Shown here: one piece after another, positions 55,608-64,000 of the stretch
Position numbering within the stretch: position 1 is the first letter of the stretch
How the letters are laid out: each line of letters starts with the position of its first letter
NCBI RefSeq assembly: GCF_014268935.2
Contig: NZ_JABWRJ020000003.1
Location: forward strand, 124,001-188,000
Direction: 5' to 3'
DNA length: 64,000 nucleotides
Origin: Pseudomonas peradeniyensis
GTDB lineage: Bacteria; Pseudomonadota; Gammaproteobacteria; Pseudomonadales; Pseudomonadaceae
Notes under the pieces: model-generated
Database searches by the model: none
Told to the model about the DNA's origin: nothing
The model's input: the letters and a program-made list of their open reading frames with translations, nothing else
Translations under genes and position numbers: made by a program

Positions 55608-56681
55608 ATGGCCAGACCCGGATTCCGTCTCGCTGTGTTCGCCACCCTGCTGGCGCTGCTTGTCGTGCTGCTCGGCGCCTATACCCGGCTGACCCATGCC
55701 GGTCTCGGCTGCCCCGACTGGCCGGGGTGCTACGGCTTCATCAGCGTGCCCAAGACCGATGCCCAGCTGGCCCATGCCGAGCTGCACTTCCCCGAGCACC
55801 CGGTGGAAGAAGCCAAGGGCTGGGCCGAGATGGTCCATCGCTATTTCGCCGGCACCCTGGCGCTGGTGATCGCCCTGCTCGCCTTCCAGGCCGTACGCCG
55901 GCATGCCCGCGACGGCCAGCCCTACCGCCTGCCGGTACTGCTGCTGGCTGTGGTACTGGCCCAGGCGGCGTTCGGCATGTGGACGGTTACCTTGAAGCTT
56001 TGGCCCCAGGTAGTCACCGCGCACCTGCTCGGCGGGTTCACCACGGTGAGCCTGCTTTTCCTGCTGTCCCTGCGTCTATCCCGGGCCTTTGCGCCATTGC
56101 CGAAATTGCCGCTGAGCCTGCGCCGGATCGCCGCGCTGGCGCTGTTGGTGGTCATCGGCCAGATCGCCCTGGGGGGCTGGGTCAGCGCCAACTACGCGGC
56201 GGTGGCCTGCATAGACCTGCCCACCTGCCACGGCCAGTGGTGGCCGGCGGCGGACTTCAGCAACGGCTTCCACCTGACCCAGCACGTCGGCCCCAATTAC
56301 CTCGGCGGGCAACTGGACAGTGACGCGCGCACCGCGATCCATATCAGCCATCGCCTGGGCGCGATGCTGGTGATGCTGGTGTTGCTGACCCTGAGCTGGA
56401 AGCTGCACCGCCATGGTCTCGGTGGCCTGGCCCGCCTGGTGTTGCTGGCGCTGGCGCTGCAACTGGGCCTGGGCATCAGCAACGTGCTGTTCCACCTGCC
56501 CCTGGGCGTGGCCGTCGCGCACAACGCCGGCGGCGCCCTGCTGCTGCTGTGCATGGTGCTGGTCAACTACCGCATCCGCGTGGTCGACAAGGTCCGTGTG
56601 GGCCACGGCTGGCGCCTGACGCCAGTGACCGGCGTGCACCTTTCCCATCACATGAGGAACGATTCGTGGCGACGCTTCTGA
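55608..56681 (+). CDS. ctaA: Heme A synthase (COX15/CtaA)
   Basis: A 357-residue membrane protein that oxidises heme O to heme A. Conserved histidines are in EMVHRYFAGTLAL, VTAHLLGGF, HISHRLGAML and VAVAHNAGGALLL. RLTHAGLGCPDWPGC carries the conserved Cys pair. It follows the Sco-like gene by 9 bases and overlaps cyoE by 16 bases. Confidence 0.96.
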   Translation: MARPGFRLAVFATLLALLVVLLGAYTRLTHAGLGCPDWPGCYGFISVPKTDAQLAHAELHFPEHPVEEAKGWAEMVHRYFAGTLALVIALLAFQAVRRHARDGQPYRLPVLLLAVVLAQAAFGMWTVTLKLWPQVVTAHLLGGFTTVSLLFLLSLRLSRAFAPLPKLPLSLRRIAALALLVVIGQIALGGWVSANYAAVACIDLPTCHGQWWPAADFSNGFHLTQHVGPNYLGGQLDSDARTAIHISHRLGAMLVMLVLLTLSWKLHRHGLGGLARLVLLALALQLGLGISNVLFHLPLGVAVAHNAGGALLLLCMVLVNYRIRVVDKVRVGHGWRLTPVTGVHLSHHMRNDSWRRF

Positions 56682-57565
56682 GCACGGAACGCCAGCGCGC
56701 CGGATGGCGCGACTACATGGAGCTGACCAAACCGAAGGTGGTGGTGCTGATGCTGATCACCTCGCTGGTGGGCATGTTTCTCGCCACCCGCGCGGGGGTG
56801 GCCTGGAGCGTCCTGCTGTTCGGCAACCTGGGGATAGGCTTGTGCGCGGGGGCCGCGGCGGCGGTCAACCACGTGGTCGACCGCCGCGTCGATGCGCTGA
56901 TGGCCCGCACCCACAAGCGCCCGCTGGCCCAGGGCCGGGTCGCGCCCCTGCCGGCGTTGCTGTTCGCCTTGCTGCTGGCCGTGGCGGGGATGGCCCTGCT
57001 GCTGGCGTTCACCAACCCCCTCACCGCCTGGCTCACGCTGGCCTCGCTGCTGGGGTACGCGGTGCTCTATACCGGCTTTCTCAAGCGTGCCACACCGCAG
57101 AACATCGTGATCGGCGGCCTGGCAGGAGCGGCCCCACCGTTGCTGGGCTGGGTGGCGGTCAGCGGGCACCTGGGGGCCGAACCACTGCTGCTGGTGCTGA
57201 TCATCTTCGCCTGGACGCCACCGCACTTCTGGGCCCTGGCGATTCATCGCAAGGAGGAGTACGCAAAAGCTGATATTCCCATGCTCCCCGTTACCCACGG
57301 CGAGCACTACACGGCCCTGCACATCCTGCTCTACACCTTGATATTGCTGGCGGTGAGCCTGTTGCCCTATGCCATCCACATGAGCGGACCGCTGTACCTG
57401 GCCTGTGCCCTGGTGCTGGGCCTGCGCTTCCTGCACTGGGCCTGGGTGTTGTACCGTGGCACCCGGCCGCACGCGGCGATCAAGACGTTCAAGTACTCTA
57501 TCGGCTACCTGTTCGCCCTGTTCATCGCGTTGCTCGTAGACCACTACCTGTTGCTGAACCTATGA
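56666..57565 (+). CDS. cyoE: Protoheme IX farnesyltransferase (heme O synthase)
   Basis: A 299-residue prenyltransferase with the Asp-rich motif NHVVDRRVDALMARTHKRP and seven to nine membrane helices. ELTKPKVVVLMLITSLVGMF is the family start. The GTG at 56666 has GAGGAA 6-7 bases upstream. Its product is the substrate of CtaA. Overlaps with both neighbours indicate coupled expression. Confidence 0.95.
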   Translation: MATLLSTERQRAGWRDYMELTKPKVVVLMLITSLVGMFLATRAGVAWSVLLFGNLGIGLCAGAAAAVNHVVDRRVDALMARTHKRPLAQGRVAPLPALLFALLLAVAGMALLLAFTNPLTAWLTLASLLGYAVLYTGFLKRATPQNIVIGGLAGAAPPLLGWVAVSGHLGAEPLLLVLIIFAWTPPHFWALAIHRKEEYAKADIPMLPVTHGEHYTALHILLYTLILLAVSLLPYAIHMSGPLYLACALVLGLRFLHWAWVLYRGTRPHAAIKTFKYSIGYLFALFIALLVDHYLLLNL

Positions 57566-58194
57566 CCCGAACCCAGAAAACCGTCTTCATCCTCGTTGCC
57601 CTGGTCGCGCTGATCATGGGCCTGACCGTCAACAAGGTGCTCAACGACCGTGGTCAGTTGAACCCCACCGAGCTGATCGATGCCGGCATCATCCTGCTGC
57701 CGCAGAGCCGCACCGTGCCCGACGTGACCATGACCGACCAGAACGGCCAGCCGCTGGTGCTTGACCAGCTCAAGGGCAAGTGGTCATTGCTGTTCTTCGG
57801 CTACACCTATTGCCCGGACATCTGCCCGACCACCCTGGCCCAGCTGCGCCAGGTGAAGAGCGAGCTGCCCAAGGAGGCGCTGGAGCGTTTGCAGGTGGTG
57901 CTGGTGAGCGTCGACCCGAACCGCGACACGCCGAACCAGCTCAAGCAGTACCTGGGCTACTTCGACAAGGACTTCGTCGGGGTGGCAGGGTCGATCGAGG
58001 ACACCCAGAAGCTGGCCAATGCCTTGAGCATCCCGTTCATTCCGGCCGATACCAGCAAGCCGGGTTACACCGTGGATCACAGTGGCAACCTGGCGGTGGT
58101 CGGCCCGGATGGGCGCCAGCGCGGGTTCATCCGTGCGCCGTTCAACAACCAGAAGCTGGTGGCGCAGTTGCCGGGGCTGGTCAAGCGCGACTGA
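57562..58194 (+). CDS. SCO1/SenC family copper chaperone
   Basis: A 210-residue membrane-anchored thioredoxin-like protein. The copper ligands are visible: CPDIC (Cys84, Cys88) and His173 in TVDHSG. It delivers copper to the CuA site of subunit II. The ATG overlaps the cyoE stop by 4 bases. It is the last gene of the cox locus. Confidence 0.95.
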   Translation: MTRTQKTVFILVALVALIMGLTVNKVLNDRGQLNPTELIDAGIILLPQSRTVPDVTMTDQNGQPLVLDQLKGKWSLLFFGYTYCPDICPTTLAQLRQVKSELPKEALERLQVVLVSVDPNRDTPNQLKQYLGYFDKDFVGVAGSIEDTQKLANALSIPFIPADTSKPGYTVDHSGNLAVVGPDGRQRGFIRAPFNNQKLVAQLPGLVKRD

Positions 58195-58201
58195 CCGTAG
58201 A

Positions 58202-58298
58202 AATGAATCGCGGGGCCAGCCCGCTCCCACACCAGAACGCAATCTGGCGTGGGAGCGGGCTGGCCCCGCGATGGGCCGCAAAGCGGCCCCGGGGATGT
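58202..58298. repeat. REP pair (BIME) with GGCTGGCCCC variant
   Basis: Inverted arms ATCGCGGGGCCAGCCCGCTCCCACA and GTGGGAGCGGGCTGGCCCCGCGATGGG, with a GGGCCGCAAAGCGGCCC stem, between SCO1 and metQ, which converge. Confidence 0.92.
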
Positions 58299-58302
58299 CA
58301 GC

Positions 58303-59073
58303 TTAGAACGCCGGAATCACCGCGCCCTTGTACTTCTCGGTGATGAACTGCTTCACCTCAGGCGAATGCAGGGCCGCAGCCAGCTTCTTCATGGCATCGG
58401 CGTCCTTGTTGTCCGGACGCGCCACCAGGATGTTCACGTAAGGCGAATCGCTGCCTTCGATCACCAGGGCGTCCTTCTCCGGATTCAGCTTGGCTTCCAG
58501 CGCATAGTTGGTGTTGATCAGCGCCAGGTCGACCTGGGTCAGCACGCGCGGGATGGTGGCCGCTTCCAGCTCGCGGAATTTCAGCTTCTTGTCGTTGCCG
58601 GTGATGTCCTTCACGGTCGACAGGATGTTCTTGCTGTCCTTGAGCTTGATCACGCCAGCCTTGTCCAGCAGCAGCAGGGCACGGCCGCCGTTGGTGGCGT
58701 CGTTGGGGATGACCACGGTGGCGCCGGATGGCAGTTCGTCGAGCTTCTTGTACTTGCTCGAGTAGGCGCCCAGCGGCTCCAGGTGCACGCCGGCAACGCT
58801 GACCAGCTGGGTGCCCTTGGCCTTGTTGAACTCATCCAGGTATGGCTGGTGCTGGAAGAAGTTGGCGTCCAGGCGCTTTTCCGCGACCTGCACGTTCGGC
58901 TGGATGTAATCGGTGAATTCCTTGACCTTCAGCTCCACGCCCTCTTTGGCCAGCTGCGGCTGGACGAACTTGAGGATCTCGGCGTGCGGCACCGGGGTGG
59001 CGGCGACGGTCAGGGTCTCGGCGTGGGCCGAGAAGGCCGCGACGGCGGCGACAACAGCAAGCAGCTTCTTCAT
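58303..59073 (-). CDS. metQ: Methionine ABC transporter substrate-binding protein
   Basis: A 256-residue NlpA-family protein. The signal peptide ends in SAHAE without a lipobox Cys, so it should be a soluble periplasmic protein, unlike E. coli MetQ. HAEILKFVQPQLAKEGVELKVKEF-type text, FFQHQPYL and DATNGGRALLLL are typical. It follows metI by 64 bases and metN-metI in the same direction. Confidence 0.95.
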   Translation of the reverse strand: MKKLLAVVAAVAAFSAHAETLTVAATPVPHAEILKFVQPQLAKEGVELKVKEFTDYIQPNVQVAEKRLDANFFQHQPYLDEFNKAKGTQLVSVAGVHLEPLGAYSSKYKKLDELPSGATVVIPNDATNGGRALLLLDKAGVIKLKDSKNILSTVKDITGNDKKLKFRELEAATIPRVLTQVDLALINTNYALEAKLNPEKDALVIEGSDSPYVNILVARPDNKDADAMKKLAAALHSPEVKQFITEKYKGAVIPAF

Positions 59074-59137
59074 TGATCACTCCTTGTGAGGGCCGCGACG
59101 GCCCCCGAACGGGTCGGCCAGGCCGACCCCATTGGGG

Positions 59138-59812
59138 TTACTTACGGGAAAAGTGCACGACCAGCTTGTCGCCGACGCTTTGCAGCACCTGCACCAGGAT
59201 CAGCAGCAGGACCACGGTGACCACCATCACGTCGGTCTGGAAACGCTGGTAGCCGAAGCGGATGGCCAGGTCGCCCAGGCCGCCCGCGCCCACCACGCCG
59301 GCCATGGCGGTGTACGAGACCAGGGTGATGGCGGTGACGGTGATCGCCGCGAAGATGCCCGGACGGGCCTCCGGCAGCAAGGCGTTGGTGATGATCTGGC
59401 GGGTGGTGGCGCCCATCGACTGGGTGGCTTCGATGATGCCGCGATCCACCTCGCGCAGGGCGGTTTCCACCAGGCGCGCGAAGAACGGTGTGGCCCCCAC
59501 CACCAGCGGAGGAATGGCCCCCGCGACACCCAGCGAGGTGCCGGTGATCAGGACCGTGATCGGGATCATCACGATCAGCAGGATGATGAACGGCAGCGAG
59601 CGCAGGATGTTCACCACCAGCGACAGCAGCGCGTAGACGCCCTTCTGCTCGAACATCTGCCGCGGCCCGCAGAGGAACAGCAGCACGCCCAGCGGCAGGC
59701 CCAGCAGCACGGTGAAGAACAGCGAGCCGAACAGCATGATCATGGTGTCGATGCTGGCCAGCCAGATTTCGGCCCAGTCGACGTTGGCGAAGAAATTCAG
59801 GGCGTCCATCAA
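59138..59812 (-). CDS. metI: Methionine ABC transporter permease
   Basis: A 224-residue permease with five membrane segments and the EAA-type loop [25 protein letters not shown]. It overlaps metN by 4 bases. Confidence 0.96.
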   Translation of the reverse strand: MMDALNFFANVDWAEIWLASIDTMIMLFGSLFFTVLLGLPLGVLLFLCGPRQMFEQKGVYALLSLVVNILRSLPFIILLIVMIPITVLITGTSLGVAGAIPPLVVGATPFFARLVETALREVDRGIIEATQSMGATTRQIITNALLPEARPGIFAAITVTAITLVSYTAMAGVVGAGGLGDLAIRFGYQRFQTDVMVVTVVLLLILVQVLQSVGDKLVVHFSRK

Positions 59813-60816
59813 CGCAGTACCTCCATATGTACGTCAGCTGCAGTGAAGCGGGCGAATGCCGCGTCCATGTCTCCGCCGATCAGGGCGAGGGTCAGCTGGC
59901 CATAGGGAATGTCCTTGATGCGATCGATGCGTCCGGCCAGGATGCTGTAGTCGACACCGGTTTCGCGGGCCACGGTGCCCAGCAGCGGCGCGTAGGTGGC
60001 GCAGCCCTGGAACGTCAGGCGCACGATGCGGCCCGGCACATGGGCGAAGTCGTCGCGTTGCTCGTTCTCGTCGACCTGCTCGTCCTCCTGGACGAAGCGT
60101 CGGGTGGTGGCGTGCTGCGGGTGCAGGAACACGTCGGCCACCGGGCCTTGCTCGACGATCTGCCCGGCGTCCATCACTGCCACGCGGTCGCAGACCCGGC
60201 GGATCACGTCCATCTCGTGGGTGATCAGCACGATGGTCAGCTTCAGTTCGCGGTTGATCTCGGCCAGCAGTTGCAGCACCGAGGCGGTGGTCTGCGGGTC
60301 GAGGGCGCTGGTGGCCTCGTCGCACAGCAGGATCTTCGGGTTGGTGGACAGGGCGCGGGCGATGCCGACGCGCTGCTTCTGTCCGCCCGACAGTTGCGCG
60401 GGGTACTTCTTGGCGTGCTCGGACAGGCCGACGCGGGCCAGCAGCTCGGTGACGCGCTTGTCGATCTCGCCGCGCGGCAACTCCCCGGCCAGCACCAGCG
60501 GCAGGGCGACGTTGTCGGCGACGGTCTTGGACGCCAGCAGGTTGAAGTGCTGGAAGATCATCCCGACCTGCTGGCGGAAGCGGCGCAGCTGGTTGGCGTC
60601 GAAGGCGGTGACGTCCTCGCCGTCGACCACGATCTTGCCGCCGGATGGCTCCTCGAGGCGGTTGATCAGACGCAGCATGGTGCTCTTGCCGGCACCGGAG
60701 TGGCCGATCAGGCCGAACACCTGGCCATCTTCGATGGTCAGGCTGGTCGGGTTCAGGGCCGGGATATCCCTACCGGCGACGCGGTAGGTCTTGTGGACAT
60801 TTTGAAACTCGATCAC
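59809..60816 (-). CDS. metN: Methionine ABC transporter ATP-binding protein
   Basis: A 335-residue ATPase: Walker A GHSGAGKS at 38-45, signature [15 protein letters not shown], Walker [13 protein letters not shown], and a C-terminal NIL domain (about 255-335) that inhibits transport when methionine is bound. It is the first gene of metNIQ. It is divergent from katE across about 210 bases in which I find no certain operator. Confidence 0.97.
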   Translation of the reverse strand: MIEFQNVHKTYRVAGRDIPALNPTSLTIEDGQVFGLIGHSGAGKSTMLRLINRLEEPSGGKIVVDGEDVTAFDANQLRRFRQQVGMIFQHFNLLASKTVADNVALPLVLAGELPRGEIDKRVTELLARVGLSEHAKKYPAQLSGGQKQRVGIARALSTNPKILLCDEATSALDPQTTASVLQLLAEINRELKLTIVLITHEMDVIRRVCDRVAVMDAGQIVEQGPVADVFLHPQHATTRRFVQEDEQVDENEQRDDFAHVPGRIVRLTFQGCATYAPLLGTVARETGVDYSILAGRIDRIKDIPYGQLTLALIGGDMDAAFARFTAADVHMEVLR

Positions 60817-61024
60817 TGAGCGAACCTTGTGGGGCGCATGGAATTTGGGTCAGCGGTTAGCTGGGGTCGCGCATTTTAGCCTTTTCCCCTGCCTGTTCTT
60901 AGCATTAATTTCGCAATGCTCCAATCCAATCGGCATATCGCGACGGTCGGCAATCCGATTGAACGCATCCGAAGGCCTCCCAGTCATCTACTTGAACAAG
61001 CCCAAGTACTGATGAGGAGAGCCG

Positions 61025-63172
61025 ATGATGCCCAGCAAGAAGCCCCAGGCGCCGCAGCCGAGCCCGGTCGCGGGCACCGAAACCCCCGACAAGGCCAACA
61101 CCAACGCCAAGTTGCAGAGCCTGGAAGCCTTCCGCAGCGACGCCAGCGGCCAGGCGCTGCGCACCAACCAGGGCGTGAGGATCGCCGACAACCAGAACAG
61201 CCTCAAGGCCGGCGCCCGCGGGCCTTCGCTGCTCGAAGACTTCATCATGCGCGAGAAGATCACCCACTTCGACCATGAGCGCATCCCGGAACGCATCGTC
61301 CATGCCCGGGGCTGTGGCGCCCACGGCTATTTCCAGAGCTACGGTTGCCATGGCGAACTGACCAAGGCCGGTTTCCTGCAGGATCCCGAAAAGATCACCC
61401 CGGTGTTCGTGCGTTTTTCCACCGTGCAGGGGCCACGTGGCTCGGGCGACACGGTGCGTGACGTGCGGGGCTTCGCCGTGAAGTTCTACACCGACGAGGG
61501 CAACTTCGACCTGGTCGGTAACAACATGCCGGTGTTCTTCATCCAGGACGCGATCAAGTTTCCCGACTTCGTCCACGCGGTGAAACCCGAGCCGCACAAC
61601 GAGATGCCCACCGGCGGCTCGGCCCACGACACCTTCTGGGACTTCGTCTCGCTGGTGCCGGAGTCGGCGCACATGGTCATGTGGGCCATGTCCGACCGCG
61701 CCATCCCGCGCAGCCTGCGGATGATGGAAGGCTTTGGCGTGCATACCTTCCGCCTGGTCAACGCCGAGGGCGTGGGAAGCTTCGTCAAGTTCCACTGGAA
61801 GCCGCGCCAGGGCGTGCATTCGGTGCTGTGGGACGAGGCGCAGAAGCTGGCGGGCAAGGATACCGACTACCACCGCCGCGACCTGTGGGAGGCCATCGAG
61901 ACCGGCCATTACCCGGAGTGGGAGCTGGGCGTGCAGATCGTCCCCGAGGCCGATGAGCACAGATTCGACTTCGACCTGCTCGACCCGACCAAGCTCATCC
62001 CCGAAGAGCTGGTGCCGGTGACACCGCTGGGCAGGATGGTGCTCGACCGCAACCCCGACAACTTCTTCGCCGAGGTCGAGCAGATCGCCTTTTGCCCAGG
62101 GCATATCGTCCCGGGCATCGACTTCAGCAACGACCCGCTGCTGCAGGGCCGGCTGTTCTCCTACACCGATACCCAGATCAGCCGCCTGGGCGGGCCGAAC
62201 TTCCATGAGATCCCGATCAACCGTCCTGTTGCCCCCAACCACAGCAGCCAGCGCGATGCCATGCACCGCATGACCCTCGACAAGGGGCGCGCCGCCTACG
62301 AGCCCAACTCCATCGATGGCGGCTGGCCGCAAGAGACGCCGCCCGCCGCGCGGGATGGCGGCTTCGAGAGCTATGGGGAGCGTATCGATGCCCACAAGAT
62401 CCGCCAGCGCAGCGAATCGTTCGGCGATCATTTTTCCCAGGCCCGGTTGTTCTTCCAGAGCATGAGCCCGACGGAGCAGCAGCACATCATCAAGGCCTAC
62501 AGCTTCGAGTTGGGCAAGGTGGAGCGCGAGGCGATTCGCGCCCGGGAAGTGAACGAGATCCTCGCCAACATCGACCTCAAGCTGGCGGCGGCGGTGGCGG
62601 CCAGACTCGGGCTGCCGGCACCCAAGTCCGGGACGGTCAAGGTAAAAGGCAGCAAGCCCGCGCAGTCAAAGGCCTTGAGCCAGATGAACCATCCCGGTGC
62701 GATCGGCATCAGTGGGCGCAAGGTCGCCATTCTGGTGGCCGATGGCGTGGATGCCGGCAGCGTCGACAAGGTTGTGAAGGCGCTGGAGGCCAAGCGCGCA
62801 CGTCCCGTGCTGTTGGGCTCGACCTCGGCGCCGGTCAAGGCTGCCGATGGCACGCCACTGCCGGTGGATGCCTCCATGGAAGGCATGCCGTCGGTGATGT
62901 TCGATGGCGTGTGGGTGCCGGCGGGCAAGGTGTCGCTGGAGGCGCTGGAGAAAAGCGGCGTGGCCAGGCATTTCCTGCTGGAAGCCTATAAGCATCTCAA
63001 GCCGATTGGGGTAAGCAGTGAAGGCAAGCTGCTGCTGAACAAACTGGGGCTGAAGGAGGACGCGGGGCTGCTGCTGGGGGATGGGCAGAAGGCGTTCGAT
63101 GGGTTCTTCAAGGCGCTAGAGGGGCATCGAGTGTGGGCGCGGGAGACGGCTGCCGAGGCGATACCAGCGTAA
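61025..63172 (+). CDS. katE: Large-subunit catalase HPII (clade 2)
   Basis: A 715-residue heme catalase with the long N- and C-terminal extensions of clade 2. The active site has His in [12 protein letters not shown], Asn in [13 protein letters not shown], and the proximal heme Tyr in RLFSYTDTQ. The C-terminal part (about 565-715) is a DJ-1/PfpI-like domain starting at [21 protein letters not shown] lies before two adjacent ATG codons (61025 and 61028), either of which may be used. It is a stress enzyme, usually under RpoS. Confidence 0.96.
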   Translation: MMPSKKPQAPQPSPVAGTETPDKANTNAKLQSLEAFRSDASGQALRTNQGVRIADNQNSLKAGARGPSLLEDFIMREKITHFDHERIPERIVHARGCGAHGYFQSYGCHGELTKAGFLQDPEKITPVFVRFSTVQGPRGSGDTVRDVRGFAVKFYTDEGNFDLVGNNMPVFFIQDAIKFPDFVHAVKPEPHNEMPTGGSAHDTFWDFVSLVPESAHMVMWAMSDRAIPRSLRMMEGFGVHTFRLVNAEGVGSFVKFHWKPRQGVHSVLWDEAQKLAGKDTDYHRRDLWEAIETGHYPEWELGVQIVPEADEHRFDFDLLDPTKLIPEELVPVTPLGRMVLDRNPDNFFAEVEQIAFCPGHIVPGIDFSNDPLLQGRLFSYTDTQISRLGGPNFHEIPINRPVAPNHSSQRDAMHRMTLDKGRAAYEPNSIDGGWPQETPPAARDGGFESYGERIDAHKIRQRSESFGDHFSQARLFFQSMSPTEQQHIIKAYSFELGKVEREAIRAREVNEILANIDLKLAAAVAARLGLPAPKSGTVKVKGSKPAQSKALSQMNHPGAIGISGRKVAILVADGVDAGSVDKVVKALEAKRARPVLLGSTSAPVKAADGTPLPVDASMEGMPSVMFDGVWVPAGKVSLEALEKSGVARHFLLEAYKHLKPIGVSSEGKLLLNKLGLKEDAGLLLGDGQKAFDGFFKALEGHRVWARETAAEAIPA

Positions 63173-63221
63173 GAATCAGCCCTTTCAAGTGTCGATAGTT
63201 GGTGCTCGGCCTGGAGTTGCC

Positions 63222-63308
63222 TGGGCTGCTTTGCAGCCCTTTCGCGGGGCAAGCCCGCTCCTACAGGGATCGCATAACCCCTGTAGGAGCGGGCTTGCCC
63301 CGCGATTG
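63222..63308. repeat. REP pair (BIME), CGGGCTTGCCCCG type
   Basis: Inverted arms TTTCGCGGGGCAAGCCCGCTCCTACAGG and CCTGTAGGAGCGGGCTTGCCCCGCGATT fill the gap between katE and the convergent lipoprotein gene. Confidence 0.93.
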
Positions 63309-63309
63309 A

Positions 63310-64000
63310 TCACTGCTGATGAGGGATCAAGACCACCTGCGCCGGCAGCGAGCGCTGGATCTCATGCTTCTGCTCAAGCTCGAAACCACTGTCGAGCCTG
63401 CGCACGCGCTTCTCCAGCAGGGTCTTGAGCCACGGCGCGTCCTGGGTGCGCGGCACCTGGAACACCACCTCGCACTGGTAGTTCACCACGTCGGCGGCGA
63501 TGTCATCCAGCTGGCGGCGCATCGCCCGGCTGTCGGTGGTCTTCAGCGCCACGACGGTGCTGGGCGCGGTCGGGTCGATGACCCGGGCCTTGGGCTTGGA
63601 CTCGGCCGCCTTCAGCGCCGCCTCGGCCTTTTCCAGCTCGGCCTTGCGCGCCTGGGCCATGGCATCGCCGCCGGTCAGGGCCGGTGCCTGGGGCATCAGC
63701 GCCCGGGCGCGGGCCAGCGCGGTGGCGGCGGCATTCACATCGCCCTTTTGCAGGACGATGCGGCTGCGTTGCAGGTAGGCCTCGGCCAGCTGGCGCTGGT
63801 GCGGTTCGAGGCGCGCATCGCCCGGCACCTGGGCCTGCAGTGCGGCCAGCTGGTCCTCGGCGGTGGCCAATTCGTTGCTGGCGATGCTTTGTTCCAGCTG
63901 CTGCCAGGCATCCGGCTGGGCAGGCGCGACCGGCTGCTCGGCCGGCTTGCTGGAGCAGGCGGCCAGGAACAGGGAAAACGCGGCAACAAGCAGATAACGT
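63310..64000 (-). CDS. Putative lipoprotein, start cut by window edge
   Basis: The open frame runs to the right edge; its visible end is about 229 residues. Near the edge it reads a hydrophobic stretch, then the lipobox LAAC (second codon position from the edge about 15), so the true start lies only a few codons beyond 64000. The apparent TTG start at 63870 is internal. The mature part is helical, with Ala/Gln-rich sequence (LATAEDQLAAL, AYLQRSRIVLQKGDVNAAATAL), then VVALKTTDSRAMRRQL and VVFQVPRTQDAP. In P. aeruginosa a hypothetical gene sits between metNIQ and znu/zur; this may be its counterpart. Confidence 0.78.
   Translation of the reverse strand, partial: RYLLVAAFSLFLAACSSKPAEQPVAPAQPDAWQQLEQSIASNELATAEDQLAALQAQVPGDARLEPHQRQLAEAYLQRSRIVLQKGDVNAAATALARARALMPQAPALTGGDAMAQARKAELEKAEAALKAAESKPKARVIDPTAPSTVVALKTTDSRAMRRQLDDIAADVVNYQCEVVFQVPRTQDAPWLKTLLEKRVRRLDSGFELEQKHEIQRSLPAQVVLIPHQQ

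Noticed and set aside
60817-61024. A SAM- or methionine-responsive riboswitch before metN
   Set aside because: I find no convincing inverted repeats of a known SAM riboswitch in the metN-katE gap.

Overview
The window is GC-rich, densely coded gammaproteobacterial chromosome. Gene content, gene order and the many REP elements fit a fluorescent Pseudomonas, most likely the P. putida group. It starts inside the end of gyrB, so oriC (dnaA-dnaN-recF-gyrB) should lie just left of base 1. A near-perfect parS site at 1590 and fifteen exact DnaA boxes between 10.8 and 33.8 kb agree with an origin-proximal position. I see no rRNA, tRNA, CRISPR array, insertion sequence or prophage.

Layout. 0-10.6 kb: gyrB end, an orphan lipoprotein, a sulfide/persulfide oxidation module (FisR-type sigma54 activator divergent from a persulfide dioxygenase-like enzyme, a sulfide:quinone oxidoreductase-like flavoprotein and a TauE-type exporter), then a LysR regulator with a GMC flavo-oxidoreductase and an MFS symporter. 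10.8-23.3 kb: housekeeping genes: acyltransferase-gmhB-glyS-glyQ, tag, lpxL-like, TPR-trkA-rsmB-fmt-def, dprA-tsaC. 23.3-27.4 kb: a small DUF3077-like gene behind an elaborate inverted-repeat leader, qor, hemF (Anr-like site) and aroE. 27.4-32.6 kb: choline-sulfate use (SulP transporter, choX, betC, LysR regulator). 33-36.2 kb: trpBA with divergent trpI.

36.2-45.8 kb: small stress-type and envelope genes (ElaB-like, dodecin, two DUF1161 paralogues, an LLM oxidoreductase, two tandem paralogous lipoproteins, a lipoprotein metallopeptidase), a HAD phosphatase, a gamma-carbonic-anhydrase-like protein, prlC-yheV and a radical SAM gene under a LexA box. 46.1-48.5 kb: beta-carbonic anhydrase with a SulP transporter. 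49.7-58.2 kb: a complete aa3-type cytochrome c oxidase locus with copper-delivery and heme A genes (coxB-coxA-ctaG-coxC, SURF1, a Sco-like protein, ctaA, cyoE, SCO1). 58.3-64 kb: metNIQ, a large clade catalase katE, and a partial lipoprotein running off the right edge.

The best leads for new biology are: the RNA-like leader with mutually exclusive pairings ahead of the DUF3077-like gene (23580-23760); the helically phased ACTGYCA repeats upstream of the sigma54 promoter of the sulfide genes; the dispersed cluster of perfect DnaA boxes; the 40-bp palindrome centred on a LexA box; and the CxxxC Sco-like protein in the cox locus. Function calls rest on motifs and neighbourhood read from the sequence; no database search was run.
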